This document shows, piece after piece, positions 54,621 to 62,311 of a stretch of DNA of 64,000 bases. Origin of the DNA: Aromatoleum toluolicum (GTDB lineage: Bacteria; Pseudomonadota; Gammaproteobacteria; Burkholderiales; Rhodocyclaceae); the NCBI RefSeq assembly GCF_012911005.2, contig NZ_WTVS01000009.1, positions 1 to 64,000 on the forward strand, written 5' to 3'. Positions within the stretch are counted from its first letter, which is position 1, and the number at the start of each line of letters is the position of its first letter. Both the position numbers and the translations under genes were made by a program. The notes beneath the pieces are model-generated. The model was not told where the DNA came from. It was given only the letters and a program-made list of their open reading frames with translations, and made no database searches.

Positions 54621-54731
54621 CGTTTTGTCTCCGTCTAAACCGCTTCTTGATCGATCACACCCATGCCGGTCGGCTCCCGCCCGGCGCCGGAAATGCCCGG
54701 CCACGACAAAAATATCGTTGATGATGAATTG

Positions 54732-54799
54732 AAAGTCAATTTATTTTCACGTTAATTTTAGTTGTAATGCAGTGCACGATCAGTTGATAACTCATCAAC
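54732..54799. promoter_or_regulatory. operator-like repeats upstream of the ring dioxygenase operon
   Basis: AAAGTCAATTTATTTTCAC (from 54732) copies the palindromic region at 36117. TTAATTTTAGTTG (about 54752-54764) nearly matches TTGAATTTTAGTTG at 61373. GTTGAT-AACTC-ATCAAC (54783-54799) is an inverted repeat whose arms recur as GTTGA...TCAAC at 61383-61399. The region is AT-rich and lies 110-180 bases before the dioxygenase start. Confidence 0.6.
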
Positions 54800-55014
54800 A
54801 AGCTTGATTTCCGTACCGAAACGGCACGCGCAAATGCCGTGCGGAAGAAGGTGTTGTGCGCTGCATCCCGGTCCGGAGAGGCGCCCGCAGGGGGGCATCG
54901 AGGGCTCCGCACCGGGCGGGAGCACGTGCGCCGCGGGGCGTGCCCGAGACGTGTTGGGGCGCTGGCGAAGCAGCAGAAGTTGACGAACAGGGGAAATTGA
55001 TTATTACTTTGCAA

Positions 55015-55033
55015 TCGATTGATCTTCAATCGA
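55015..55033. promoter_or_regulatory. perfect inverted repeat upstream of the araC remnant
   Basis: TCGATTGA-TCT-TCAATCGA (55015-55033) has perfect eight-base arms. It lies in the same divergent region, 73 bases before the AraC-type start codon, and could be an autoregulatory or MarR-type site. Just downstream, the 13-base unit ATGGAGACACCCC is repeated in tandem (55062-55100), duplicating ribosome site and ATG. Confidence 0.5.
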
Positions 55034-55087
55034 CAAAACAACAAACAAAGTCATCCGCCCCGAGGAGACACCCCATGGAGACACCCC

Positions 55088-56056
55088 ATGGAGACACCGC
55101 TATCGCACGCCCCGACAGGCTTCGATCTCTTGCAGTCCGGACACCTGGAGGAGACACGGCAACTCGTCGCAGGCGTGTTCTGCGATCACCGCCTCGATCT
55201 CGTCCGGCCCGGCCGGTCGCTCGCCTATCGGCACCAGCACGCGCACATCGGACGCGTCGGGTTCAGCCTGATGAGCTACGGCGCCGAGGTGTGACACCCG
55301 GGCCGCTCAGGTCCTTCTTCCTCGTGCAGATGCCGCTCGCCGGCCACGACCTGATCCGCATCGGACGCGAGACGCTACACAGCGATGCGGGCTGCGCCAC
55401 GGTGCATTCGCCGGACGACGACCTCGGCGTGCAGTGGAGCGGGAACTGCCACAAGATGGTCGTGCGCTTCGAGCGGGAAGCCCTGGAGTGCCGGCTCGCC
55501 GTCGCGCCCGCGGGCACTGCGCTTCTGCTCGACGATGGACGTGCGCCGGGGCGCGGGCGAAGCATGGATGCGCACGACGCGAAACGTCCTCGATACGCTT
55601 CGGCGTACGCCTGCACTGCTGCAATCGCTGCTGATCCGCACCCAGTTCGAACAGATCCTGCTGACGACACTGCTCGAATGGCAACCCGGCAGCCTCAGCG
55701 AGTCGCTGCGCAGCGACGCACGCGAGGTGCTGCCACGCCACGTGCGGTTCGCCGAGGACTACATCCGTACCCATGCGGACGAGCCGATCACGATCGAGCT
55801 CCTGACCGGGCTCACAGGCGTGAGCGGCCGCACGCTCTACAGCGGATTCCAGAAGTTCCGTGGCATCACTCCGATGCGCTATCTGCGCGATGTGCGGATG
55901 GAGCACGCGCGAAGCGATCTGCAGGATCCCGCCCGGCCACACAGCGTGACCGAGGTCGCGACGCGCTGGGACTTCTTCCAGCTCGGGCGCTTCGCGTCGG
56001 AATACCGCAAGCGCTACGGTGAATGCCCCGCGACGACGCTCCGCCGCACGAGCTGA
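55088..56056 (+). pseudogene. AraC/XylS-family regulator gene with two frameshifts
   Basis: Three successive frames make one AraC-type protein. Frame 1 (55088-55294): FDLLQSGHLEETRQLVAGVF to MSYGAEV, then TGA. Frame 2 (about 55291-55540): FFLVQMPLAGHDLIRIGRETL to MVVRFEREALECRLA, the AraC_binding_2 sensor. Frame 3 (about 55540-56056): VLDTLRRTPALLQS, then the helix-turn-helix part YIRTHADEPITIELLTGLTG, GRTLYSGFQKFRGITPMRYL and SEYRKRYGECPATTL. Unless these are sequencing errors, the gene is dead. Such regulators usually activate the adjacent aromatic operon, here the one starting at 54620. Confidence 0.75.
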
Positions 56057-56228
56057 CCGAGGCACAGCCGCCACAAACGCAGTCCCCACAAAACCTCTCA
56101 CCTTCACTTTTCTGCACTAACTGGACAGGCGATGCACTGACCGCATATTCCCGACCAAGCGCTTGTCGCACATTGCGTTCGCCCTTTACGAAAAGGGCTC
56201 CCAACAACGCAAGACGGAGCGACAAGAA

Positions 56229-57113
56229 ATGCGCAAGATCACGATCATCGGCGCCGGCCAGGCCGGCCTGCATCTCGGCATCGGCCTACTGTCCAGGGGT
56301 TTCGACGTCACGGTGGTATCCAACCGGACGGGGCGCGACATCGCCGCCGGCAAGGTGATGTCGAGCCAGTCGATGTACGACATGGCGATCGGCTACGAAC
56401 GGGAACTGGGGCTCGCCCTGTGGGACGGCGCCTGCCCACCGATCGAAGGCGTGCACATGCGCGCGGGAACGCGCGACGGCACGACGATGATCGACTGGCG
56501 CTCACGCATGCGCGCGAGCGGGCAGTCCGTCGACCAGCGCATCAAGATGCCGGTCTGGAGCGACGTCTCGACGCCCGCCGAGCACCTGACGCTCGCGAAC
56601 GAACTCATCCGCGAATTCTTCCCGTGGGAAGCGCCGCGCTGCGAGAAGCTACGCCTCACCGACGACAACGGCATTCTCGTCGGACGCATCACGCCGACGG
56701 TGAGGAAGCCCGTCGGCACCCTGCCCTCGGGACGCCAGGTGCTCGGCATGGCCGACGTGCTAGTGCTCAACGATCCGATCACCGGGCAGGGCTCGAACAA
56801 CGCCGCGAAGTGCGTGAAGGTCTATCTCGACGCGATCCTCGAACAGGGCGCGCGCCCCTTCGACGCCGACTGGATGAGCGCGACCTTCGAGCGCTACTGG
56901 GACTACGCGCAATGGGTCGCACGCTTCACCAACACCCATCTGCTTCCGCCGCCGCCCCAGGTGCTGAAGGTCTTTGCCGCCTGCGGCGAAAACCCGCGCC
57001 TGGCTGCACGCGTCGCCAACGCCTTCGACGACCCGAAGGGCCTCGCGCCGTGGTACTACGACCCGGTCGAGGCCGACCATTTCATCGACTCCTTCGCCGT
57101 TGCGGCGGCGTGA
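56229..57113 (+). CDS. styrene/indole monooxygenase (StyA)-like flavoprotein with a central deletion
   Basis: A 294-residue protein; intact StyA-type oxygenases have about 400-415. N-terminal FAD site GAGQAG (8-13), VDQRIKMP (101-108) and the second flavin motif ADVLVLNDPITGQGSNNA (175-192) align in order with StyA. Between Trp110 and STPAEHL (114) about 115 residues are absent, covering much of the substrate domain and a strand-rich part. The frame is kept. Intact StyA uses reduced FAD from StyB to epoxidise styrene or oxygenate indole. Whether this short form folds is doubtful. AAGACGGAGCGACAAGAA precedes the start; FadL and reductase genes follow. Confidence 0.7.
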   Translation: MRKITIIGAGQAGLHLGIGLLSRGFDVTVVSNRTGRDIAAGKVMSSQSMYDMAIGYERELGLALWDGACPPIEGVHMRAGTRDGTTMIDWRSRMRASGQSVDQRIKMPVWSDVSTPAEHLTLANELIREFFPWEAPRCEKLRLTDDNGILVGRITPTVRKPVGTLPSGRQVLGMADVLVLNDPITGQGSNNAAKCVKVYLDAILEQGARPFDADWMSATFERYWDYAQWVARFTNTHLLPPPPQVLKVFAACGENPRLAARVANAFDDPKGLAPWYYDPVEADHFIDSFAVAAA

Positions 57114-57122
57114 GGAGCGTCG

Positions 57123-58337
57123 ATGAAAATGCCAACCTCCTCGCACCGACCCTCGCATCGCACCACCCTCGTCGCCACGCTGATCGCCTCGGGCTGCTCA
57201 CTCGCTGGCTCGGCGCTCGCCACCCAGGGCACCTTCCCGCACGGCTACGGCGTGAAGTCGGAAGGCATGGGCGGCGCCGGCATCGCCCTCGCGCAGGACG
57301 GGCTTGCCGGCGCGACCAACCCGGCCGGGATGGTCGAGGTCGGCAATCGCCTGGACCTCGGCGCCGCCTTTCTGAAGGTGGACAACGGCTCCCGTTTTGG
57401 CAGCACACGCTTCGACGGCAGCGCCGACAAGAGTCTCTACGTGATCCCCCAGCTCGGCGCGAACCGCATGCTCGACGACGCGAGCGCGATCGGCCTGTCG
57501 GTGGTCGGCAACGGCGTCGGCACGGCCTACCGCCACAGCGACGACATCGGCGGCCTGCGCGGACCGCGGTCGGAACTGAAGCAGATGGTCGCGACCGCCT
57601 CGTACGCGCGCAAGCTCGACGAGGCCAACGCGATCGGCGCCGGGCTCGTGCTCGCCCGCCAGGTGCTGACGATCCACGGCCCCGGCGGACTGGGTTTACC
57701 CGAGGGGCGCGACGAATCCTACGGCGCCGGGGTCCGCCTCGGCTGGACCGGCCATCTCGGGTTCGGCCTGTCGCTCGGCGCCGCCTACGCGAGCCGGATC
57801 CGCATGTCACGCATGGACGAATTCCGGGGCCTGCTGGCCGAGCACGGCGATCTCGACGTGCCGGCGAACTACGGCGCCGGGATCGCCTGGCGCATCGGCG
57901 CGACGACGCTTGCCGTCGACTACCTGCGCATCGAGTGGAGCGACGTGCGCTCGCTAGGCAACCCGGGCGTCACGAGCGCCGACGGGCCGCCGGGCAGCCG
58001 CGAGGGCCCGGGCTTCGGCTGGCGCGACCAGTCGGTGTGGCGCGTGGGCATCGCACATGCCGTGACGGACGCACTGACGCTGCGTGCGGGCTACAACCAC
58101 GGCACCAAGCTCCTCGATCCGCGCGACGGCTTCCTCGGCGTCCTGGCGCCCTCGGCCAACCGGCGCCACGCGACGCTCGGCGCGAGCTATGCACTCGCGA
58201 AGGGCACCGAACTCTCCGTCGCCTACGCCCGCTCCTTCAAGGAGACCGTTCACGGGCAAGGCCCCGCACCGGACGGCATCACCGACCTGTACATGGGCCA
58301 GCACTGGCTGTCGGTCGCATACGGGGTGCGCTTCTGA
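57123..58337 (+). CDS. FadL/TodX-family outer-membrane hydrophobic-compound channel
   Basis: A 404-residue barrel protein of the OmpP1/FadL family. A signal peptide (LIASGCSLAGSALA) precedes the N-terminal hatch: GYGVKSEGMGGAGIALAQD and TNPAGM, the conserved NPA element of the plug. Strand-like segments alternate to a terminal Phe (VAYGVRF). FadL relatives such as TodX and StyE admit monoaromatic hydrocarbons by lateral diffusion. The start follows the StyA-like stop by nine bases; the TTG/ATG choice is not critical. Confidence 0.88.
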   Translation: MKMPTSSHRPSHRTTLVATLIASGCSLAGSALATQGTFPHGYGVKSEGMGGAGIALAQDGLAGATNPAGMVEVGNRLDLGAAFLKVDNGSRFGSTRFDGSADKSLYVIPQLGANRMLDDASAIGLSVVGNGVGTAYRHSDDIGGLRGPRSELKQMVATASYARKLDEANAIGAGLVLARQVLTIHGPGGLGLPEGRDESYGAGVRLGWTGHLGFGLSLGAAYASRIRMSRMDEFRGLLAEHGDLDVPANYGAGIAWRIGATTLAVDYLRIEWSDVRSLGNPGVTSADGPPGSREGPGFGWRDQSVWRVGIAHAVTDALTLRAGYNHGTKLLDPRDGFLGVLAPSANRRHATLGASYALAKGTELSVAYARSFKETVHGQGPAPDGITDLYMGQHWLSVAYGVRF

Positions 58338-58360
58338 GCGCCCGCAAGGAGAATCCGGCC

Positions 58361-58875
58361 ATGATCGACACCCTGGAACTACGCCAGGCGCTCGGGCAGT
58401 TCGCGACCGGCGTCACCATCGTCACGACGCTGGACGCCGACGCACGCCCGATCGGCGTCACCGCCAGCAGCTTCAACGCGGTCTCGCTGACGCCGCCGCT
58501 GATCCTGTGGAGCCTGGGCAAGAACGCTTTCAGCCACCCCGCGTTCGAAGCGGCGAGCCACTTCTGCGTGCATGTACTGAGCAGCGCGCAGCGCGAGCTG
58601 TCGGACCGCTTCGCGCGCGCCTCGGGCGCGAAATTCGAGGGCCTGGCACTCGGGCGCGGCTTCGGCGGAAGCCCGCTGCTGCCCGGCTGCGCGGCGACCT
58701 TCGAATGCGCGACCGAGCACCGCTACGACGGCGGTGACCACCTGATCCTCGTCGGACGCGTGCTCAGGCTCGCCACGTCGCCCGTCCGAGATCCGCTGCT
58801 CTTCTACCAGGGGCGCTATGCCGGGCTGGCCTTCCCACCCCTGTATGCGACGAGGCGAGCGCGACTGCCGCCTGA
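58361..58875 (+). pseudogene. StyB/HpaC-type flavin reductase with disrupted 3' end
   Basis: From 58361 (AAGGAGAATCCGGCC upstream) the frame encodes a complete flavin-reductase-like domain of about 160 residues: ALGQFATGVTIVTTLDA, GVTASSFNAVSLTPPLILWSL, HFCVHVLSSAQRELSDRFA and DHLILVGRVLRLATS to LLFYQGRYAGLAF. No stop codon follows in this frame until 59777-59779; the reading would run 300 residues through the antisense of the marR gene. In another frame TGA lies at 58873-58875, just before the terminator, so a one-base change near 58845 probably moved the frame. The domain may still work with a nonsense tail. Confidence 0.72.
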
Positions 58876-58883
58876 GAAGATCC

Positions 58884-58923
58884 CGTCCGGTCACCGCGGC
58901 AGCCGCCGGCCGGTGACCGGACG
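58884..58923. terminator. bidirectional terminator between convergent genes
   Basis: CGTCCGGTCACCG (58884-58896) and CGGTGACCGGACG (58911-58923) are perfect 13-base arms. It separates the flavin reductase gene from the end of the convergent marR-type gene at 58928. Confidence 0.75.
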
Positions 58924-58927
58924 CCCC

Positions 58928-59662
58928 TTACTCCGCGGACTTTGCAGCCGCCTTCGTGGCGGCTTTCGTCGATGCCTTGCCGGTCGCCTTGCTTGCCAAC
59001 CCTGCTGCCGCTTTCGTCGCCGCTTTCGTCGCCGCTTTCGCCGACGTCTTTGCCGGAGCCTTCGCCGGCGCTTTCACCGCCTTCTTCGCCTGCTCGTCCG
59101 TGACGCTGACATACGGGTTGTAGGTCGCCGACACCCGCATCGCCTCGTCGTAGACGCCGCTCAGCATGCTGATCAGCCGGCTCGCCTCGGACAACTTGCG
59201 GTCGATCGCCTCGATCGACTTCGTCTGCTCGGTCAGCACGAGCTGCCGGAAGTGCGCGTACTGGCTGATCAGCTCGCGTCCCTTGTCGGTCACGTCGTAG
59301 GTGAAGACCTTGCTCCGCCCCTCGCGGATCTTCACGACGAGCTTGTAGCCGACGAGTTTCCGCAGGCTGTACTGGATGTTCGTCACCGAGTCGGTATTCG
59401 TCTGCCGGGCCAGCAGGCCGACGGTCTTCGGCGTGTCCTGGAGCCCGATCACGTGCAGCAGGATCAGCTCCGAAAAGGACAGCTCGGCAAGCCCCGAGAT
59501 GTGCGCGATCTGCATGCAGTAGCGCTCGAAGGCCTGGAAGAAGCGCAGGACCGACCACTCGAACTCGGTGGTCACCGCCTCGTGGTGCGTCGCGCCAAGG
59601 TGCCAGACGCGCTGGGTAATCGGCGTCTTCGGTTGCGCAGAGCTCTCTTTTTCTTGGGTCAT
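58928..59662 (-). CDS. MarR-family regulator with a histone-H1-like Lys/Ala tail
   Basis: A 244-residue protein. Residues about 35-175 form a MarR-type winged helix: FSELILLHVIGLQDTPKTVGLLARQTN, TNIQYSLRKLVGYKLVVKI, and VFTYDVTDKGRELISQYA. The last 55 residues are AKKAVKAPAKAPAKTSAKAA-type repeats, like the H1-like tails of betaproteobacterial AlgR3/HctB-type proteins and unusual for MarR. The tail could bind DNA nonspecifically. A paralogue lies 53 bases upstream. Probable repressor of the island's catabolic promoters. Confidence 0.82.
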   Translation of the reverse strand: MTQEKESSAQPKTPITQRVWHLGATHHEAVTTEFEWSVLRFFQAFERYCMQIAHISGLAELSFSELILLHVIGLQDTPKTVGLLARQTNTDSVTNIQYSLRKLVGYKLVVKIREGRSKVFTYDVTDKGRELISQYAHFRQLVLTEQTKSIEAIDRKLSEASRLISMLSGVYDEAMRVSATYNPYVSVTDEQAKKAVKAPAKAPAKTSAKAATKAATKAAAGLASKATGKASTKAATKAAAKSAE

Positions 59663-59715
59663 GTTCGTTCAAGTCGCGGCCCGGGAAATGCCGGAGCCGA
59701 CTTCCAATGCAATGT

Positions 59716-60303
59716 CTATTCGTCGGACGACGTGTCGAGCGCCATGTATCCCGTCGACACCCGTCCCGCTTCGTCATAAAGGCCGATCAGCATGCTCACC
59801 GTCTTGGCCGTGAAGAGCAGCCGCGCCTCGCCGTTCTCGAGCTGCGCGATCTGCTCGATCAGCAACTGGCGGCGGATGTTGGCCACCTCGTCGCAGACCT
59901 GGCGCCCCTTGTCCGTGACTTCGACGTTCGAGTTCTTCCCCGCGCCGTCCTTCGCCTTCTGGACGAGCTTCAAGCCCATCAGCTTGCGCAGGCTGTACTG
60001 GATGTTCTGCACGTCGTCGCGGTTGAGCAGGTTCGCGATCATGCTCGCCGGCTTGGCCCGGTCGTGCAGGCGCACGATGTGGAGGATGGACATCTCCGGG
60101 ATGCTTACGGTTGCAAGACCCAGCATGTTGAGCGCCTGCCGGTTGTAGCGATCGAAGGCTTCATGCCAACGCAGCATCGCCCACTCGAACTCCGTCGTCG
60201 CCGCTTCGAGCGACGTGAGGGCCAGATGCCATCCGGTCACCGCGGGACCGACGTTGGCAAGGGTCGGCTCCTCCCCGGGAGTCCATTTTGCATTCACTGT
60301 CAT
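59716..60303 (-). CDS. MarR-family regulator, paralogue without tail
   Basis: A 195-residue winged-helix protein sharing with its neighbour TEFEWAMLRWHEAFDRY, SILHIVRLHDRAKPASMIANLLN, VQNIQYSLRKLMGLKLVQK and VTDKGRQV in the same order. It ends near residue 195 without the lysine-rich tail. The pair may form homo- or heterodimers. It lies 61 bases after the chorismate-synthase-like gene, in the same direction. Confidence 0.82.
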   Translation of the reverse strand: MTVNAKWTPGEEPTLANVGPAVTGWHLALTSLEAATTEFEWAMLRWHEAFDRYNRQALNMLGLATVSIPEMSILHIVRLHDRAKPASMIANLLNRDDVQNIQYSLRKLMGLKLVQKAKDGAGKNSNVEVTDKGRQVCDEVANIRRQLLIEQIAQLENGEARLLFTAKTVSMLIGLYDEAGRVSTGYMALDTSSDE

Positions 60304-60364
60304 GGGCTAAATTTCCTGATCTCAGACTCTGTCGAACGCCAGCGCGCCGGCCAATGGTAGCGAC

Positions 60365-61336
60365 TTAGCCCCCGCCTGTCAGTGCGCCGGCTTGCACTGC
60401 CCGCTCCCGCAGCATCACGTCCGCCAGCCCCAACCAGACCATCGCTTCGAGGATCGGCACCGCCCGGATCCCCACGCAGGGATCACGCTTGCCGCGCGTC
60501 AGCAGCACGGCCGGCCGCCCGGCCTTGTCGATCGTCCGGCGCGGCAGATGCACGCTGGGCGTCGGCTTGACCGCGACGCGGATCTGCAATGCGTCCTCCG
60601 CCTCGTCGAACTCCACCGCCTTCACCGCATTCACGCTCATCAGCGCCTTTCCGAGCAGGCCACGCCACGCTGGCGCCCGGTCTGCGAGCGCCTCCGGCAA
60701 AGCGAGCGTGAGGGCGACCTCCGCGCCGACGGAGTCGCCGCTCTCGCGATAATCGGCCAACAGGGCCTCCACTAGCGGCTCAAGCCGCGCATCGGCAACG
60801 AACCGCGGGCTCGCCGCGAGATCCGACGCGTCGCGGAAGGGCAGCTCCAGCGAGCCGATCCGGCTCAGCCATCCCCTGACCTCGACCCCGTAGCGCGGCC
60901 CCAGCCAGGCCGACGCGATCGCTCCCGCCGCCACCCGCACCGCCGTTTCCCGCGCCGACGCGCGCCCGCCGCCCCGATGGTCGTTGATGCCGTACTTGTG
61001 CCAGTACGTGTATTCCGCATGACCCGGCCGGAATAGCTGGTCGAGACGGCTGTAGTCGATCCAGCGCACGTCCCGGTTGCGGATCAGCAGCGCGATCGGA
61101 TGCCCGGTCGTGCGCCCCTCGAAGACGCCCGACAGGATCTCCACCTGATCGGGCTCGCGGCGCTGACCGAGGGCGGCGACTACGCGCGGCCGGCGCCGAT
61201 CGAGCGCCCGCTGGATGCCAGCCGCATCGATCGGCAGTCCCGGCGGGCAGCCGTCCACGATGCAACCGATTGCCGGGCCGTGGCTTTCGCCGAAGGACGT
61301 CACCCTGAAGAGCTTGCCAAAACTGTTTCCCGCCAT
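60365..61336 (-). CDS. chorismate synthase paralogue lacking a signature motif
   Basis: A 323-residue AroC homologue (usual length about 360). N-terminal signature MAGNSFGKLFRVTSFGESHG, FRPGHAEYTY and HRGGGRASARETAVRVAAGAI are kept, as is GKRDPCVGIRAVPILEAM. Between VNAVKAVEF (ending 243) and AVKPTPS (255-261), where normal enzymes have about 50 residues including NHAGGILGGISSGQ, only a 12-residue bridge remains. That motif contacts FMN and substrate, so chorismate synthesis is unlikely and a true aroC should exist elsewhere. It is first in a unit with the two marR genes, divergent from a ring-fission hydrolase. Confidence 0.75.
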   Translation of the reverse strand: MAGNSFGKLFRVTSFGESHGPAIGCIVDGCPPGLPIDAAGIQRALDRRRPRVVAALGQRREPDQVEILSGVFEGRTTGHPIALLIRNRDVRWIDYSRLDQLFRPGHAEYTYWHKYGINDHRGGGRASARETAVRVAAGAIASAWLGPRYGVEVRGWLSRIGSLELPFRDASDLAASPRFVADARLEPLVEALLADYRESGDSVGAEVALTLALPEALADRAPAWRGLLGKALMSVNAVKAVEFDEAEDALQIRVAVKPTPSVHLPRRTIDKAGRPAVLLTRGKRDPCVGIRAVPILEAMVWLGLADVMLRERAVQAGALTGGG

Positions 61337-61372
61337 GGATGCATTATGCCATGTCTTTTGATGTATTTTCTA

Positions 61373-61399
61373 TTGAATTTTAGTTGACAGTACATCAAC
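61373..61399. promoter_or_regulatory. operator-like repeats in the aroC-like/hydrolase divergent promoter
   Basis: TTGAATTTTAGTTGAC (61373-61388) resembles TTAATTTTAGTTG near 54752, and GTTGA-CAGTACA-TCAAC (61383-61399) has the same arms as the repeat at 54783-54799. The start codon of the hydrolase is 63 bases to the right and that of the aroC-like gene 37 bases to the left. Confidence 0.55.
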
Positions 61400-61461
61400 G
61401 AGACTAATAATCTCCACTCACCCCAGCACCCGACAAAGACGGAAGAACAGGAGACCCCGCC

Positions 61462-62292
61462 ATGGACCGCAATCCCGAAATCGCCAATCGCGTCACGATC
61501 AAGGGCATCACGACGAACTACCACGATCAGGGCAGCGGCTTTCCCGTCACGCTGCTGCACGGGTCCGGCGCCGGGGTCACCGCCTGGGCGAACTGGCGCG
61601 GCGCGATTCCCGAGCTGGCGACGAACCGACGCGTCATCGCGCCCGACCTCGTCGGCTTCGGCTACACCGACGCCCCCGCCGACATCGAATTCCGCCTCAT
61701 GGACACCTGGGTCGAGCAGATCATCGGCCTGCTCGATGCGCTCGACATCGAACGCACCGACCTGATCGGCAACTCCTTCGGCGGCACACTGAGCCTCGCG
61801 CTCGCAATCCGCCATCCGAAGCGCTTCCGCCGCATCGTCCTGATGGGCAGCGGCGGCCAGCCGTTCGAATTCACGCCCGAGCTCGATGCTCTGTGGGGTT
61901 ACACGCCCTCGCTCGACAACATGAAGCGCATCCTCGACATCATGGCCTTCGACCGCTCGATCGTGACCGACGAACTGGCCGAGATGCGCTACCGCGCGAC
62001 GGCCCGTCCCGGCGTGCAGGAGCGCTTCGAAAAGGTCTTTCCGCCGCCGCGGCAGCGTTGGGTCGACGCCCAGGTGATGGCGGACGAGGACCTCGCCGCC
62101 CTGCCCCACGAAGTGCTCGTGATCCACGGCCGCGACGACCGCGTCGTGCCGCTCGACGTCTCGCTCAGGCTCGCCGCCAAGATCGACCGCGCCCAGCTCC
62201 ATGTCTTCGGGCGCTGCGGCCACTGGACGCAGATCGAGCACGGCGCCCGCTTCCTGCAGCTGGTGAAGAACTTCCTCGACGAAGCCGAATGA
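61462..62292 (+). CDS. meta-cleavage product hydrolase (DmpD/XylF/TodF type)
   Basis: A 276-residue alpha/beta hydrolase that splits 2-hydroxy-6-oxo-dienoates into 2-hydroxypentadienoate and an acid. Markers: HGSGAGVTAWANWR oxyanion region (33-46), nucleophile Ser105 in LIGNSFGGTLSLA, Asp in VIHGRDDRVVPLD and His in GRCGHWTQIEH. It is much closer to DmpD/XylF than the hydrolase at 35145 and is the best candidate for the main ring-fission step; its product feeds the hydratase at 36200. GAACAGGAGACCCCGCC is a clear ribosome site. Confidence 0.93.
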   Translation: MDRNPEIANRVTIKGITTNYHDQGSGFPVTLLHGSGAGVTAWANWRGAIPELATNRRVIAPDLVGFGYTDAPADIEFRLMDTWVEQIIGLLDALDIERTDLIGNSFGGTLSLALAIRHPKRFRRIVLMGSGGQPFEFTPELDALWGYTPSLDNMKRILDIMAFDRSIVTDELAEMRYRATARPGVQERFEKVFPPPRQRWVDAQVMADEDLAALPHEVLVIHGRDDRVVPLDVSLRLAAKIDRAQLHVFGRCGHWTQIEHGARFLQLVKNFLDEAE

Positions 62293-62311
62293 CCCGAACG
62301 GGAGCCGCGCC

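Noticed and set aside
55062-55100. CRISPR-like or minisatellite repeat
   Set aside because: Only two and a half copies of a 13-base unit without spacers; a simple tandem duplication at the start of a gene.
56420-58360. Very long open frame over the StyA-like and FadL genes
   Set aside because: It is a shadow frame with arginine-rich translation; the real genes lie in other frames with signal peptide and FAD motifs.
60365-61336. Housekeeping chorismate synthase
   Set aside because: About 34 residues including the NHAGGILGGISSGQ motif are missing and its neighbours are catabolic genes.
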